The translations under genes and the position numbers were made by a program. From Prorocentrum cordatum (Eukaryota > Sar > Dinophyceae > Prorocentrales > Prorocentraceae), in contig CAUYUJ010014542.1 of assembly GCA_963575745.1 (NCBI GenBank), positions 264,001-328,000 of the forward strand: a stretch of DNA of 64,000 nucleotides, written 5' to 3'. Shown piece by piece: positions 42,401 through 53,230 of this stretch. Position 1 is the stretch's first letter, and every line of letters begins with the position of its first letter. A model generated the notes under the pieces. The model was not told where the DNA came from. It ran no database searches and saw nothing but the letters and a program-made list of their open reading frames with translations.

Positions 42401-43075
42401 GAGTCTGAGACGGTGAGCACTTTCCACAATGAAATTACATTATTGCTGGCACCTTTGAAGGGGGAACTTTTGAGGCAGGATTTATTGCAACATCGTTTAC
42501 GCGTCTTGGGTTTACACTGGTGCTCCTCCTTATCCTCCTCATCCTCCTCCTTCCCTCTTCCTAGAGGCCGAGCTATCCTCTGGGTGCGATCCCAGAGCCC
42601 ACATCATTTTTCCTGCGCTCGTTCTGATCGCGCGACGTGCGTCTAGGCGTCGGGAGACCGCATCGGCAACTTTGTACTGCCGAAATTGCAATGGGAAAAC
42701 CAAAGCCACGTTCGTTGATGAGCTCGGAGCCGGTCTCAAAGTGCACGAAAGTCAACCGAATTCAATCAGCACGATGAAATCACTGTTGGATCTCAACCAG
42801 GAAGACCCGCCGCCGTGCCGCAGGCACTGAGTGAAGCGTCCTCAGGTCCTCATCCGTCTTCAATGTTGAATACTGCAAATGCTTCTTCCGAGCCCCAGAC
42901 CCCAAATCACGGGTTCCATGGCGCTCCCGCGCGCTCTCGCGACTCCACGCATGACTTGTCCTGAAGCCTCGGAGGCGCTGTTGGGCAGCCAAACCCCCAA
43001 CATGCGCAGACATGGCCTCGGGGCTAGCCCTGGGGCCCTCTTGAGGGCCCTCTCGGGCCATACTGAAGGCCTTGC
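42401..43075. other. No gene recognised
   Basis: Short frames only. It includes a CCT-rich stretch at 42525-42560. It leads into the phased repeat family. Confidence 0.4.
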
Positions 43076-43500
43076 GTGCCAACCCCAGATACCAAAATCA
43101 TTGAACATCTTCGGGGTTGGCGTGATTTCACGAATCTGATCTTCTTTGGCGTAAGATCATCCAAGAAGGCCCGAGAGGCTTCCAAGGTTGCCCCAAGACG
43201 GCCTCCGAGCTCCCAGGAGGTGCCAGAGACGCGGCCAATAGGACTCCAAGAGGGGCCCGAAAGGGGAAGCTCGAAGATACCTCAGGGGCCCTCTCCCCAA
43301 GATGGCCCAGAGTCCGCCAGCATGCCCCCAAGACGCCCGCAAGAGGGAGGCCATCAAACGCTCCCAAAACGCGTGCATGAGGCTACAAAGGGCCCCGAAG
43401 ATGCTTCCATAGAGGTCCACCAAGGACCGCCAGTCCAAAAGACCTCTGGCCAACGACCCAATCACAATAGCGGGATGGGCCGAAAAGCCGCTAGATACGG
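43076..43500. repeat. Dispersed phased repeat, copy 2
   Basis: An AT-richer core around 43090-43150 is followed by imperfect CCAAGACGGCC / CCAAGAGGGGCCC units to about 43460. The array then ends in AGCGGGATGGGCCGAAAAGCCGCTAG (about 43476-43497), closely matching the sequence at 56957-56982 that precedes the tandem units there. Confidence 0.75.
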
Positions 43501-43798
43501 TGCCCCTTTGCACTCGCTTCCGCAAAATCTGTCCTAGCGGTGTTCGCGCTGGCATGGGCAGCGTGAACACCACAGTCTGTGTCCACTTCGAGAGGGACAA
43601 ACAAATCAGAAACATAAACGGTCGGAGTTCGGCGGGGATTTCTTAGATCTGCGCTGGACCCCCACCCCCCCTGGCACGCGGAGCGTACCAAGGGCGTTGC
43701 CGGAGGCACTGCCACAAGGGCCTAGCGCAGATCCAAGAAACCCGCGAAGAGCTCCGAAAATTATGCGCATGCCCTTGTCTCATCTCTGAACTACAATC
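43501..43798. other. 3' flank of the glycosyltransferase gene
   Basis: No gene. A short inverted duplication is visible: AGATCTGCGCTGGACCC (about 43647) and GCGCAGATCCAAGAAACCCGCGAAGAGCTCCGAA (about 43723) mirror ..TTCGGCGGGGATTTCTTAGATCTGCGC (about 43628), giving long imperfect arms around a G/C-rich loop. No AATAAA signal was seen, which is normal for dinoflagellates. Confidence 0.4.
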
Positions 43799-45692
43799 TC
43801 ACTTGCCTGCAATCAAGAGCAGGAGAGCCTGGTTGACGCCCAGCTCGGGCCTGAAGGGGATAAGGAGAGGGAAGACCACATGCTGCAGGGGGCCCACCCA
43901 CTGCAGCAGCAGCACGAAATTCGAGCTGAACACCAGGCCTCTCAGCGAGTTGCGGTAGAAACTTCCGCTGAAGAGCAGCTGGAAGAACCGTGCAATGCAC
44001 CACTGCCAATTGGGCAACGAGGAAGCTGGTGGTTTCGGCAGAGGTTCTTTCTTGTTGCCCAGCCACAGGAATGCGCAGATGTGTACCACATCGAGCCCAA
44101 TAACGCTCACGATAAGCACGGAGATGGGGTCCATAAAGGTCAGCAGATCGAACCAGTACATGATGTTCACTACAATCGCACCGAGCATCAGCAAGAAAGT
44201 CCACCATTTCGTAATGGTGGTGGAGATGGAGCCGCGATCCCCTGCCGCCCAATAGGTAATGTCAACGCCCAGCATCCTGTGCCGGGAGAACTCGCCACAG
44301 CCAGTGGCGATGGAGAACAGCGTCAGCGGGGCGGTGATGTAGAACAGCTGTGTGGTGCGCCACAAATTGGTGAGGCTCAAGAAGAAAACCTCGTTGGCCT
44401 GCATGCTCTGGTCCATCCGGTAGCGCGCTGTCGCGAAGATGACCATCGCCCAACTGAGGAACTGCAGGGCCCAGGAAAAGCATGTCATGGGCGTTGCCTT
44501 GAAGTGGTACGTTCGTTGCTGAAAGACCGTGTAGTAGTTGAAACCGATCCAGAAGAAGGCCGTCCAGAACCACAGATAGTACGTCAAGCTGTCGAGTAGG
44601 ATCAGCAACCGCGCCCACTGCGCCATGCTGGTGGGGAAGCGCGTACGGCGGACCCTGCGGCGTTTGCCCCCGCAGGTGCAGTGGTGCAAGACGTAGGAGA
44701 GGCTGCTAGCCAGCACCAGCAGCAGCAGGAAGCCCAGCGCCAGCGCGACCCAAACCTGCGTGTCCAATAGGACGACCATCCAGGCCTCTTGCTCAGTGGA
44801 CGCAGCCAGGCCTTGCTGGATCAGCCAGTCTGCCTGGCCCCTCGCGAGGTCGAGGGCACCCTCGAGCCCGGTCTCGCCTCCAAGCGTCCGAATGAAGCCG
44901 CGCGTACCCTGGCCATACATGAGATTGGCCAGCGAGGCAACAAAAAGCGCGAATACGCAGAAAGCCATCCAAACCTGAAGCGTCCCCTCCTTCTTGCGGA
45001 AGAACGTCTGAAGCGCCAGAACGACGCCGCCCTCGGTCTGGCGCTGCACCCCTGCGAGATAATGGATGGGGTCCTTCGCCATCCCGTAAGACAGGCGCCT
45101 GTTGATGTACTGCGAGTGCTTGCCCTGGACCATCACGTCCAAGCTCGTGGCTAGATCCTCAACCTTGCAGCTCTCGCGGAAGAACCGATGTTCCACCAGC
45201 TCGTGGAAGTTCCCGCGCGTCTTCTTCTTCGAAGTCATGTCCCAAATGCTGCTGGTGCCCTTGACGCCCATCCGGCGGTCTTTGATAAGCCAGGTGCCGT
45301 TCGTGCCCTTGGAGCTGACCCCGCCACAACAATTCCGCAACATGCAGTGCAGGCGGAAGAAGTTCGAGTTGTTCGAGTCCAGGTAATCCTGCTCGTCTTC
45401 CTGCTCAGGGAAGAAGGGGGGGCTCTGGGTGAAGGCCACCCAGGGGTTGACCTGCGCCTGCCCCTTGAGGAAGAAGAAGGGCAGCGTCTCGTGAAAGAAG
45501 TTCGGCTGGTACTGGTGGCGCGCGTCGGCGATGCTGAGCAAAGACGGTCTGATCTGCATCTTGACCTCGCCCGTCGCATCGTCCAGGACAGGGTTCCGCT
45601 CCTCGACTTTCAGGTAGTAATGGAAGAGGTAGTTCTCCACAAAGTTGAGGCCCCCCGCTTTGCCGCGGCTTGTGCTGACGGGTACAATGTAC
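43799..45692 (-). CDS. Family-2 glycosyltransferase-like membrane protein, exon 3 (C-terminal)
   Basis: The exon starts after CCCTCAG with GTACATTGTACCC (codons shared with exon 2) and runs 1,894 nt to a TGA. It begins RYIVPVSTSRGKAGGLNF, the KAGxLN element that follows the first Asp motif in cellulose/chitin synthase-type GT2 enzymes. It continues with SIADARHQYQPNFF (second Asp), AFTQSPPFF (the QTPQ-like strand), VEDLATSLDVMVQGKHS (the ED of the acceptor site) and YLAGVQRQTEGGVV, where QxxRW is expected but Arg-Trp is absent. About seven or eight hydrophobic membrane segments follow (for example VWMAFCVFALFVASLA, LLILLDSLTYYLWFWTAFF, MTCFSWALQFLSWAMVIF). The end IAGK-stop lies at GCAAGTGAG, which could also be a GC donor to another exon. 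Confidence 0.75.
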
Positions 45693-45839
45693 CTGAGGGA
45701 GCAAAGACGTACGGATGCCACTATTATATGGACCTCTCCTGGGGTGCGTTCTCACTTGAATTTCGAGGAGAATCCAGCCGTGGTGACGAGGACTCTCCAG
45801 GACGAGCAGCGGCATCGGCACTTTTCATGCCCTGAGTAC
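45693..45839 (-). other. Intron 2 of the glycosyltransferase gene (147 bp)
   Basis: Donor AACAG|GTACTC and acceptor CCCTCAG|GTACAT restore the frame (Asn-Arg-Tyr-Ile). CAGGTAC occurs at both junctions, so the intron is bounded by a 7-bp direct repeat and its exact ends are ambiguous. Confidence 0.75.
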
Positions 45840-46026
45840 CTGTTGGCGTCGAAGTCTCCGTCCTCGTACTCTCTGGCGCCCCTGCGCCAGTCGAGCCAGC
45901 TCTTCTGGCCCCTCTTCTCGTCGTCCATGGGCACCTTGTAGTACCAGCAGCCGCGGGCGACGTGCTGCGTCTTGAGTGTCCGCTCGTCCTCGCCCGGCGA
46001 TTGACGGGGTGGGTGCGACGCCCGAG
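45840..46026 (-). CDS. Glycosyltransferase-like gene, exon 2
   Basis: A 187-nt exon inferred from frame and splice sites. It encodes ARASHPPRQSPGEDERTLK, then HVARGCWYYKVPMDDEKRGQ and SWLDWRRGAREYEDGDFDAN, joining in phase to exon 3. In GT2 synthases this stretch falls between the first Asp motif and KAGNLN, where substrate-binding loops lie. The acidic/aromatic composition is plausible for that role, but I see no family motif inside it. The 5' boundary (CCCCAGAG|CTCGGG) is the only AG that gives the right phase with the exon 1 GTGAGT donor. Confidence 0.65.
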
Positions 46027-46134
46027 CTCTGGGGTAAATGCACAAGCAACGGCACAGCTACTCCCAGGGGGATACATTCGCGTCGAGGCCAGTTTGCGCT
46101 TCTACCCCGGGGCTCGCTCGAGCGTTGCACTCAC
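46027..46134 (-). other. Intron 1 of the glycosyltransferase gene (108 bp)
   Basis: The donor GG|GTGAGT is canonical; the acceptor CCAGAG|CTCG is chosen to keep the frame. The intron is phase 1 and its length is a multiple of three, which is why the exon 1 frame appears to run through it for some codons. Confidence 0.6.
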
Positions 46135-49100
46135 CCCCGTCGTCGTCCTCGTCCGGCTTCGCGCGCGCGACGTAGTGCAAGATGTACAGAGGATTGGGCA
46201 TCTTGTTATCCGACGTCGCTTTCGGCACCCAGGCACGGGCCTCACAGTCATCCAGGTGCACTGGCTTCGCGTTCTCGTAGCAGGTGTCGAAGGTCTTCTC
46301 TCCCACAACTAGCTCTCTGCGCAGCTGAACGATCGCAGCCTCCAACTGCTCGATCTCAGGATTAACGGCCCCGCTGCTGTCCTTGCACTTGGGCCAGCCG
46401 CTTCGCTCCTGCAGAACCTGTAGCGCTTTCTTGCCGCAGAGATTGTCAAGCTTTCCGTTGAGCTTCTTGATTTCACCATCGCTGTCGTCTGCCGACGACA
46501 GCCCTTTGATTATCTTGGCGATCTCCTCGGTGTTACAGTCGTCCAGCTTGCAATTCCTGGTCAGATCTACCCACTCCTTCGCAAAAGCCCTCACGTTCTT
46601 CTCTTTGTGGCTCTCCTTCGAGGCCAAGTCCCTCGAAGACCGGGACCCCTTGCCGCTTCCGAACTTCGCGTCCGGGATCTTGTCCAACACCTCGGCGAAC
46701 GCCCGGAACATCACCTTCTGCGGATGGCGGTGCCCCTCGTCCAGGACCACCACGTTGAAGGGACAGCGGCAACTGCTAGGCCTGCTGGAGATGGAGCCGA
46801 CGAGATTTCGCAGCACGCATGCTTTCGTCTCGCTGCTGGTCGGGCAGACCACTGAGATGTACTTGAACTGCTCCGTCTGCTGCTGCTCGTAGAACCTCGC
46901 GGCCTTGTACGGGACGAACAGTCCAGGGAAAAAGGTTACCATCTTGACGGCGAAGCCGAAGAGGAGCATCCATATGAAGATGTTCACCGCCACGCCGCTA
47001 TTAGATGGGGCCTCGAAGTTATCGGTGAGCTTCCCCGCCTGTATCCTGCCGCTCGCATCGCAGTACTTGATGCCTGGCGTCTGCTGCTCCATGCACGCGT
47101 AGGCACAGCGGCCAGACACAGCCAGGCAGCGATCGTTGAACGGCGGGGGCGCGATCTCCTGACCCTCGCCGAGCGAAAAGCCCCCCGCGAAGGTACTCTC
47201 GTTCGCGGCGCAGGCAACAAGGTAGAGGGGCCCTCGCTCACCGAAGCACCAGCTCGGCTGGAGCGAGACGCGGTTGCGCTGGTAGAACTCCATCTTGTTG
47301 CGGGCCTTGTCGACCTCGGGGACGTAGGGAGTCGTGTCCTCAGGCTGGTCGCTCATTGCCTCCTCCTCCTCCTCGTCATCGCGGGTCGAAGGGTCGGTTC
47401 TGCTGAGCCTGCGGGAGGACTGGGCCAGCGACCCCGCGAGCTCGCCCATCACCTCGCCCGCGGACGCCGCCAGACGCCTGCTCTCGGATCCAGCATCCTC
47501 GGTATACTCGGGCTCGCCAGAGTCGCCCTCCAGCTCGGCCAGGTAGGTGACGTAAGTGCGGGGGGGGGGTCGCTGCATGTCTGAATCTCTGTTGTTGTCG
47601 ATGTAGTACTGGCTCGGTTCGTAGAGTTTCCTCCAGGTGCCCCCGTCCGTCAGGCCCCAGGGTCCCCAGGCTTCCTTGTCCGAGTAGTGTAGAGGGGACG
47701 TCATCACGAAAGCCCTAGGCACTGCTCCGCGCCGCACCTGCTCGGTCGGCATCCCCTCGAGCTGGATCTCGAGCTGCGGGTAGCTGTCGTACATGTTGAG
47801 CGTGACAAGAGGCTTGCGGTCGGTCTGCAAGCACTCTGGGCCTGGGTCGCGCTGCCCGCAGTCCCTCCTTCCGCCCCTCTCCCTCGTGAGCTGCTCCCCT
47901 CTATGCCTCTCCACCTTATTTCTCCCCTCCCCCTTTCTGTTCTCCAAAAACCCTATCACCTGCCCTACCCTGCTCTCTGCCTCTCCTCGAGCCCAACAAA
48001 ACTGACACTGCGCGCCTGGCTGGCACTGCCTCTCGACGACGTCCACACACTGCTGGCACGGCCAATCCGACATTCTGAGAGTGGAGGCAACGCACTCCGG
48101 GTGGTCTGGGGAGCTGAGGCAGGCATGGATGAAAGCTGCGCCTTCGAAGCGGGAGTTGTTCACAAGGACGCCTGCCACCCGAGCACCGTCGGCACTGTCG
48201 GTACTCACCTGGATCACCCCGTCAGCACCCACGCCAGGCAACGGAGCAGCGCCTGGGTTCTTGCCGCATGGCCACCCGGCAACGCCACCGACTGCGTCGC
48301 ACATCGTGGCCAGGTCCTCCTTGGTGAGGTCGTAGTTCGCGGCATCCTCCGCATCCTCGTGGAGGCGCAGCTTTTCGACGTCCCAAGCCACACAGACCAG
48401 CACGTAGGTAGGGCTAGTCGCATACGTGTCCATGGCCGGTGCTGAAACAGTCCCGCTGGTTGTCGTCGCGTCATCCAGGTGATGTGGGTGAGTGCACTCG
48501 TCCGTCACATACCTGTGCCCCACGTCCTCCGAGGAGACGCCCCCGAAGTAGGGCTGGGGCTCCGCGTGCCGTCTGTCGGCAGCCAACCACCACTTCTGGA
48601 AGTCGTTAGACGCGAAAAGCACTGGGTACACAGTGTGGTCGTAGCCCTGGGCCTCAAGGGTCATGTCGACTTGGAAATTCATCTCACTTGTCTGAAGGAA
48701 CCCGCCCGCCGCGCCACAAGTGTGATTGCAGCCGCTCCACGTGGTTGGGATGGGGGAAAGGTCCACGCTGTAGCCAGCCCCTTTGCGTTCCTGAACGAAC
48801 GTCTGGTCTGACAGCACGGGGAACTCCGGGAAGAGCTGGTTCCAATACTCCAGCGGCATGGGCACGGTTATCATCCACTTCAGGAAAAGAGGAAACAGGA
48901 ACAGCGTGGACAGAAACGAGAGAACAAACAGCCAGTAGCACCAGCCGCCCTTGCCCTTGCCGCAGTGCTGCTTGCACGCCCAGCACCAAGGCTGGTTCTC
49001 CAGCGCCTCGTCGTCGTCGTCCTCCAGGGAGCTGGCCAGCGACCCGCTGGCCCGCAGGGTCGCCCTGCTGGCCTGATTGCCCCACGCCGAGGCCAGGACG

Positions 49101-49294
49101 GAGGGGCCGGCCGGAGCCGACGCCTTCGAGTCCCCCGCTGGCCCGTCGCCGCACGGCCCCACAGCGTCGAGCGGGCGAGGGGCCTCGGTGCCGCCCGGGT
49201 ATGGAGCCTCGGTTGGGCTCGCCGCCGGGATCGACGTCTGCTCACCTGAGCGGCAACGTGAGGGGGGGGGGGCCTGGCCCAGGGGTGGTGACAT
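46135..49294 (-). CDS. Family-2 glycosyltransferase-like membrane protein, exon 1
   Basis: Starting at ATG 49294 (an in-frame GTG lies at 49300), 3,160 nt encode about 1,053 residues. Regions: a Pro/Ala-rich cytosolic start; CWACKQHCGKGKGGWC, then a first membrane segment (LFVLSFLSTLFLFPLFLKW, about residue 120); a Cys-rich lumenal region of about 600 residues (CNHTCGAAGG, CQQCVDVVERQCQPGAQC); a second membrane segment (IFIWMLLFGFAVKMVTFF, about 785); then the catalytic start, YISVVCPTSSETK and VVVLDEGHRHP (about 850), the DDG-type Asp of GT2. About 190 extra helical residues precede LYILHYVARAKP (about 1045). Such enzymes transfer sugars from nucleotide donors into polysaccharide across a membrane. 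The purine-rich segment at about 47870-48000 may be an unspliced intron without stops. Confidence 0.75.
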
Positions 49295-49939
49295 CGGCAC
49301 CGAATTGGAGACACATCGCCGATAGATCGGTGTATCGGGGAATCCGCACGGTCCTGGGAGGAGCGGGCTAGCGGGCCCCTGTCAGAGATGAGTGGGCGAT
49401 TGGGGGTCGATGCATCCTCCCTGAGCCTATCCCCCCTAAAGTTGCCCCTGATCACCCATCATGAACGGGTCAGCGTTGCTCGAAGCGGCTACACCGGCGT
49501 CGCCGCCGCCAGATTGGCCAGTTGCGCCTCCTTGGGCGTCAACGAGCTGTGGCGTCGACTTGTGCGACAGCTGGTGCACGGCGGCCGACGACATGCTTTA
49601 CCTGGAGAGGCTTGCCCAAAGCGCTGATTGTACGACTGCTCTCGAACACGCGTGGCTTGAGGCAAAGGCTGCGGACACACACACACAGACACACACACAC
49701 ACACACGCAAATACACAAGCACATACACACATGCACATGCACGCAGCCGAACAGCTGATACTTCCACCACTGTGGCTATCGCATGACGTGCAGGACGTTA
49801 ATTGCCTCCTGCAGGAACACCTACGACAAGAGGCGAGTGCATTCCACGACGAGCACGGTTGCACACAAGTCCTCCACATGTCCTGCTTTCAACGCGGCAG
49901 AGGCAGGAGTTGAACGCGTCGGAGCAGACGGTGCGCCAC
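49295..49939. other. 5' flank of the glycosyltransferase gene; CA repeat
   Basis: No gene is recognised. A (CA)n/(ACAC)n tract lies at 49676-49740. The interval separates the glycosyltransferase start from the IFT172 exon at 49940-50002 on the same strand. Confidence 0.5.
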
Positions 49940-50002
49940 CTTCTCGAAAGAGGACTTGCCGCCGTGGAGCTTGGCTACACGCTTCGCGTCCTCCCACTTC
50001 TC
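49940..50002 (-). CDS. IFT172: IFT172 exon (third found)
   Basis: A 63-nt exon after CCCGAG encodes EKWEDAKRVAKLHGGKSSFE and a final Lys, matching the MWEDAYRVAKTHGG segment of animal IFT172. The donor may be GTGGCG at 49939 (GT type), or the exon may run five bases further and use a GC donor. About 11 residues (VAYxWAxSLGG in animals) are missing between this exon and the one at 11442-11582, so a micro-exon of some 33 nt should lie between. IFT172 acts in the IFT-B complex that builds and maintains flagella. Confidence 0.8.
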
Positions 50003-50866
50003 CTCGGGACGCGTATGCCATATACTAGCACCCCTGTGTTGTGATCTTGGGGTGTTAGATGGGGAAGGAAAGCACTGAGCTTAGACTGGGAGGGGAGGGG
50101 ACGGCCCGAGGCTGAAATCGCACACCTTTGGATCCCCCGTGCGGAACATGCGTAGACCACTTGCTGGGCACTTCACGACCATGGTACCCATCCGCACGAG
50201 GCGAAGCGCTGCGAAGTGAGGCGGCCACGTGCGCACCCGACTCTCGCCCAGGCCAGCCCCGTCACGTGTATCCAACTTCCCGATAGAGAAGAGAAGCGTG
50301 GTATCGACCACACACGCTGCGCTCACTCCCATTCCCCGCTCGGTGTGCTTCCTGGAGGCCACACGGCAGCACGCCCCGATGCAGAGACTCTGAGACGAGG
50401 GGTCACCGTGCCACCAGGTGTCCGTCGCCCTGCAAACTCCGAAGTCGCGAGAGCACCCCTGACCCGACCCAGATCACATCAAGTGCACACCCTTTTGGGA
50501 ACCTCGGAGCCCTCCCTGGCAAGCACTGCGACGAGAGAGACAACGCACGCACGCGCACCAAATCCTATACGTCTGCTCGGCTTGGCATGGGAAGCGGTCC
50601 TGGTGGAAACTGGTCCCGGACCCTGGGGCTTTGCCTGGAACTGGCTTCCCATCTCGAATCATTTTTGACGGTCACGGGGCCTGGCGGGGGGCCCCGGAGC
50701 CCGAAAGCTGCGAAAGAAACTCCAGGATCTCTTCATGCTACACTCAGCGTGCTCCCGAGCATCCCGTCCCTCAAACGGCAAGCAAAGAGTGTCCAAAAGC
50801 ACAGGACAGCGCACCCGTGCACGCGCGACGGGAGTCAACAAGCACGGTGGCGGGATGGCTAGTCTC
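50003..50866 (-). other. IFT172 intron, 864 bp, GA-AG type
   Basis: The best junction is CGGCAGCTG|GAGACT with acceptor CCCGAG|GAGAAG, giving MYRQL-EKWED with the same spacing as the animal protein. GAG stands on both sides, so the boundary is ambiguous by up to three bases, but no placement gives a GT donor. Confidence 0.6.
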
Positions 50867-51013
50867 CAGCTGCCGGTACATCGACATCGCGCTCTGCCAC
50901 ATCTTCGCCTCCACATAGTAGTGCTCAGCTTTTTTCAAATTCCCCTTCATCTCGAACGACTCGGCAATGTGCTTGTACGTGTCGTCCAGGAGCTCTTTTC
51001 GGTACTTTGACAC
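50867..51013 (-). CDS. IFT172: IFT172 exon (second found)
   Basis: A 147-nt, 49-codon exon opens after CCAAG and encodes VSKYRKELLDDTYKHIAESF, then EMKGNLKKAEHYYVEAKMWQ and SAMSMYRQL. This is a TPR pair that aligns with the animal IFT172 stretch KYRKDLL..HLAxxLExEGNLKEAEKHYVEAxxWKxAVNMYR. It joins phase 0 to the exon at 54815-54904 (RL|VSKYRK) and to the one at 49940-50002. Conservation is high enough that I consider the family certain, although only fragments are present. Confidence 0.88.
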
Positions 51014-51570
51014 CTTGGCTTGGCAACTTGGTCGCAATCAACTGTTCGCAGTAAACCTGCTCGGCCACATACACACACAATTGCTTACTTCGCGGCCGAT
51101 TGGTCCACCTCGGCGAGAGCATTAGCGGCTCGGGATATGCTAAGCGGATTACCACCGAGCGTGCGCCGATGGGTGGCAACCAACAGGCGGTTGACACACG
51201 CAGAAAAGAAGGCGTCCACGACAGCCACATGCACAAGCATCGCAAAATATGCCAGCAGCGACGGCCGGAAGACAGTGCGGCTGCGTGGTGGCCCAACTGT
51301 GTTAGGAAAACGCCGAAAAGCGGAACATACCCGCACACCCACCCACACACACACAAGCACGCCAAACTACTTCCCCGGAATCCACTGACAACCGCCGCTT
51401 GCTGAGATTGAACAAGCTTATCAGATTATTGGCTGTCCCTCCTCCCCCATTTCCCCCTCCCCAGGTTAGGAGGCAACTACTGGGAGGTCTTCGTCGAAAG
51501 GATTTGGGATAATTAAATCACATCGGCGGGCTGTTACGCCAGATTGGGCCGCGGAGCAAGCGTGATTGAG
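51014..51570 (-). other. IFT172 intron sequence
   Basis: Part of the roughly 3.8-kb intron between the two upstream IFT172 exons. No other gene is recognised. A short CA stretch lies at 51331-51358. Confidence 0.5.
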
Positions 51571-51594
51571 CGGGACTAAGCCGGATTAGTCCCG
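51571..51594. repeat. Perfect 9-bp stem hairpin
   Basis: CGGGACTAA (51571-51579) and TTAGTCCCG (51586-51594) are exact inverted repeats around GCCGGA. The half-site CTAAACGGGATTAAGC follows, a diverged further copy. Confidence 0.7.
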
Positions 51595-51659
51595 ACTAAA
51601 CGGGATTAAGCTGGACTTCGGACCAGGGCAAAGTCAGAATTTGACCTCACAGGAGTTGC

Positions 51660-52130
51660 ATCCGAACCCAGGAGTTCAAAATGCAGTTTGAGGGAAACGG
51701 GGGCGCCGAGGAGGGGGGGGGCGACGAGCCCGTCGGCCTCCAAGATGCCCAAGGTGCATTTTAAGATGGCTCAAGGAAGGCTCAACACGCCAGAGGCCTC
51801 AGGAAACTCAAGATGGCCTCAAGACGGCCCAAAGAGGACCCGAAGACTCTCCAAGAAGGCCCCGTAAGGCACACAAGAGGGCCTCAAGAAGCAAAAGTCA
51901 TTGATCTTGCATGAGTTTTAGATGACTTTCGCGTTATTGCTTTTCTGGGGCTCTGAAAGCCCAAGACGACCCGAGGGGCCCTCAGACAAGCCCCAGATGG
52001 CTCAGGAGCCCCAAGGGGGCCCAGAGACCGCGCAAGAGGGCCCCAAGCAAGAGGGCCCCCAAAAGCTCTCAGGAGCCCCTCCAAAAGGTCCCCAAGAAAC
52101 CCGGAAACAATCATAGAGGAAGAGGAGGAC
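51660..52130. repeat. Dispersed phased repeat, copy 3
   Basis: G-run flank (51714-51722), CCAAGATGCCCAAGG-type array, an AT-rich core (GTCATTGATCTTGCATGAG, 51898-51916), then a second array of CCAAGACGACCC / GCAAGAGGGCCC units to about 52110. The arrangement matches the 17.8-kb and 58-60-kb copies. Confidence 0.75.
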
Positions 52131-53026
52131 AAATCCGCAACAACTAGACGCATGCAGCGCAACGGGAAGCGGAAACCAACACATACGAAATCGGATATCC
52201 TCTTTTGGTGGTCGGCGGGATGGACTAAACCTCTTGAATCCGCCCGCCCACTGGGCTCAAGGTCGGGGGCCTTCGCCATTCCGTCGCCCGCTTCGGTACC
52301 TCCCCTTTTCGGGCCACAAGACGGCTTCCAAACGGCGTCCACAACGACATCGAATTTTGGAATTTCACACGGTTCCCAATGCACTGCCCAAGCGCGTTTT
52401 GCATCATTTCGGCTCCTGCGGCGCCTCTGCTTGGCCTCCAAATGCCCCCCGCCCCCCTCCCAGAACGCCTCTTGGGCCCAACTTCGCCTACAAGCTGGTG
52501 TAAACAGGTTTATCGATTTCAGCCTCGCCGGGAATCATCTGGACGCCTCTTGTCGCCGATTTTTGGGCTTGACTGCAGCAGATTCTGCATACTAATTTCG
52601 GCACCGGTCTGGACGCGCCCTGGGATCAACGTGTTCACTGTTCTGGCCCCAACTTGGGTCCCCTAGCGCGGCCCAAAACGACCTCGATGCCGGCTTGGTG
52701 TCAATGGCATTCTGACTGAGCTTCAGCCCCACGCAAGGATGCAGGCTCTTGGGCCGTCTCGAAGCACGCCTGGGTCGCTTCCGACCAATCTTGGCCCCTT
52801 TGGGGATCCTTCTCTCGGGGCCCTCTTCGGCGATAATGTTGGGCCATGTTCTGGCTACTTCTGGCATCCTGTTGTGGATCGGGAGCAAAGGTCGAGAGAG
52901 CCAGAGTCCATGGCACTGATCCGCTGGTGATGATGACTGGCGTCGATCAACCACACGGCATACCTGAGCCCACTCGGCGATGGCATGGGGAAGAAATTCT
53001 GCGCAGAAAAAATGCAAAATCACGCG
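52131..53026. other. No gene recognised
   Basis: Intron-side sequence of IFT172. It contains CGGCGGGATGGACTAAACCTCTTGAATCCGCCCGCCC (about 52215-52251), a diverged relative of the sequence preceding the tandem units at 56.96 kb. Frames are not convincing. Confidence 0.4.
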
Positions 53027-53076
53027 CGCACACACGCACACACGCGCACACACGCACACACGCACACACGCACACA

Positions 53077-53123
<47 letters not shown>

Positions 53124-53132
53124 GCACGCACG

Positions 53133-53227
<95 letters not shown>
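53027..53227. repeat. (CA)n / (CGCA)n dinucleotide array
   Basis: About 200 bp: ACACGC repeats grade into (CGCA)n and then into about 80 bp of pure CA. It gives artefactual Cys-Val and Thr-His frames. Confidence 0.95.
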
Positions 53228-53230
<3 letters not shown>

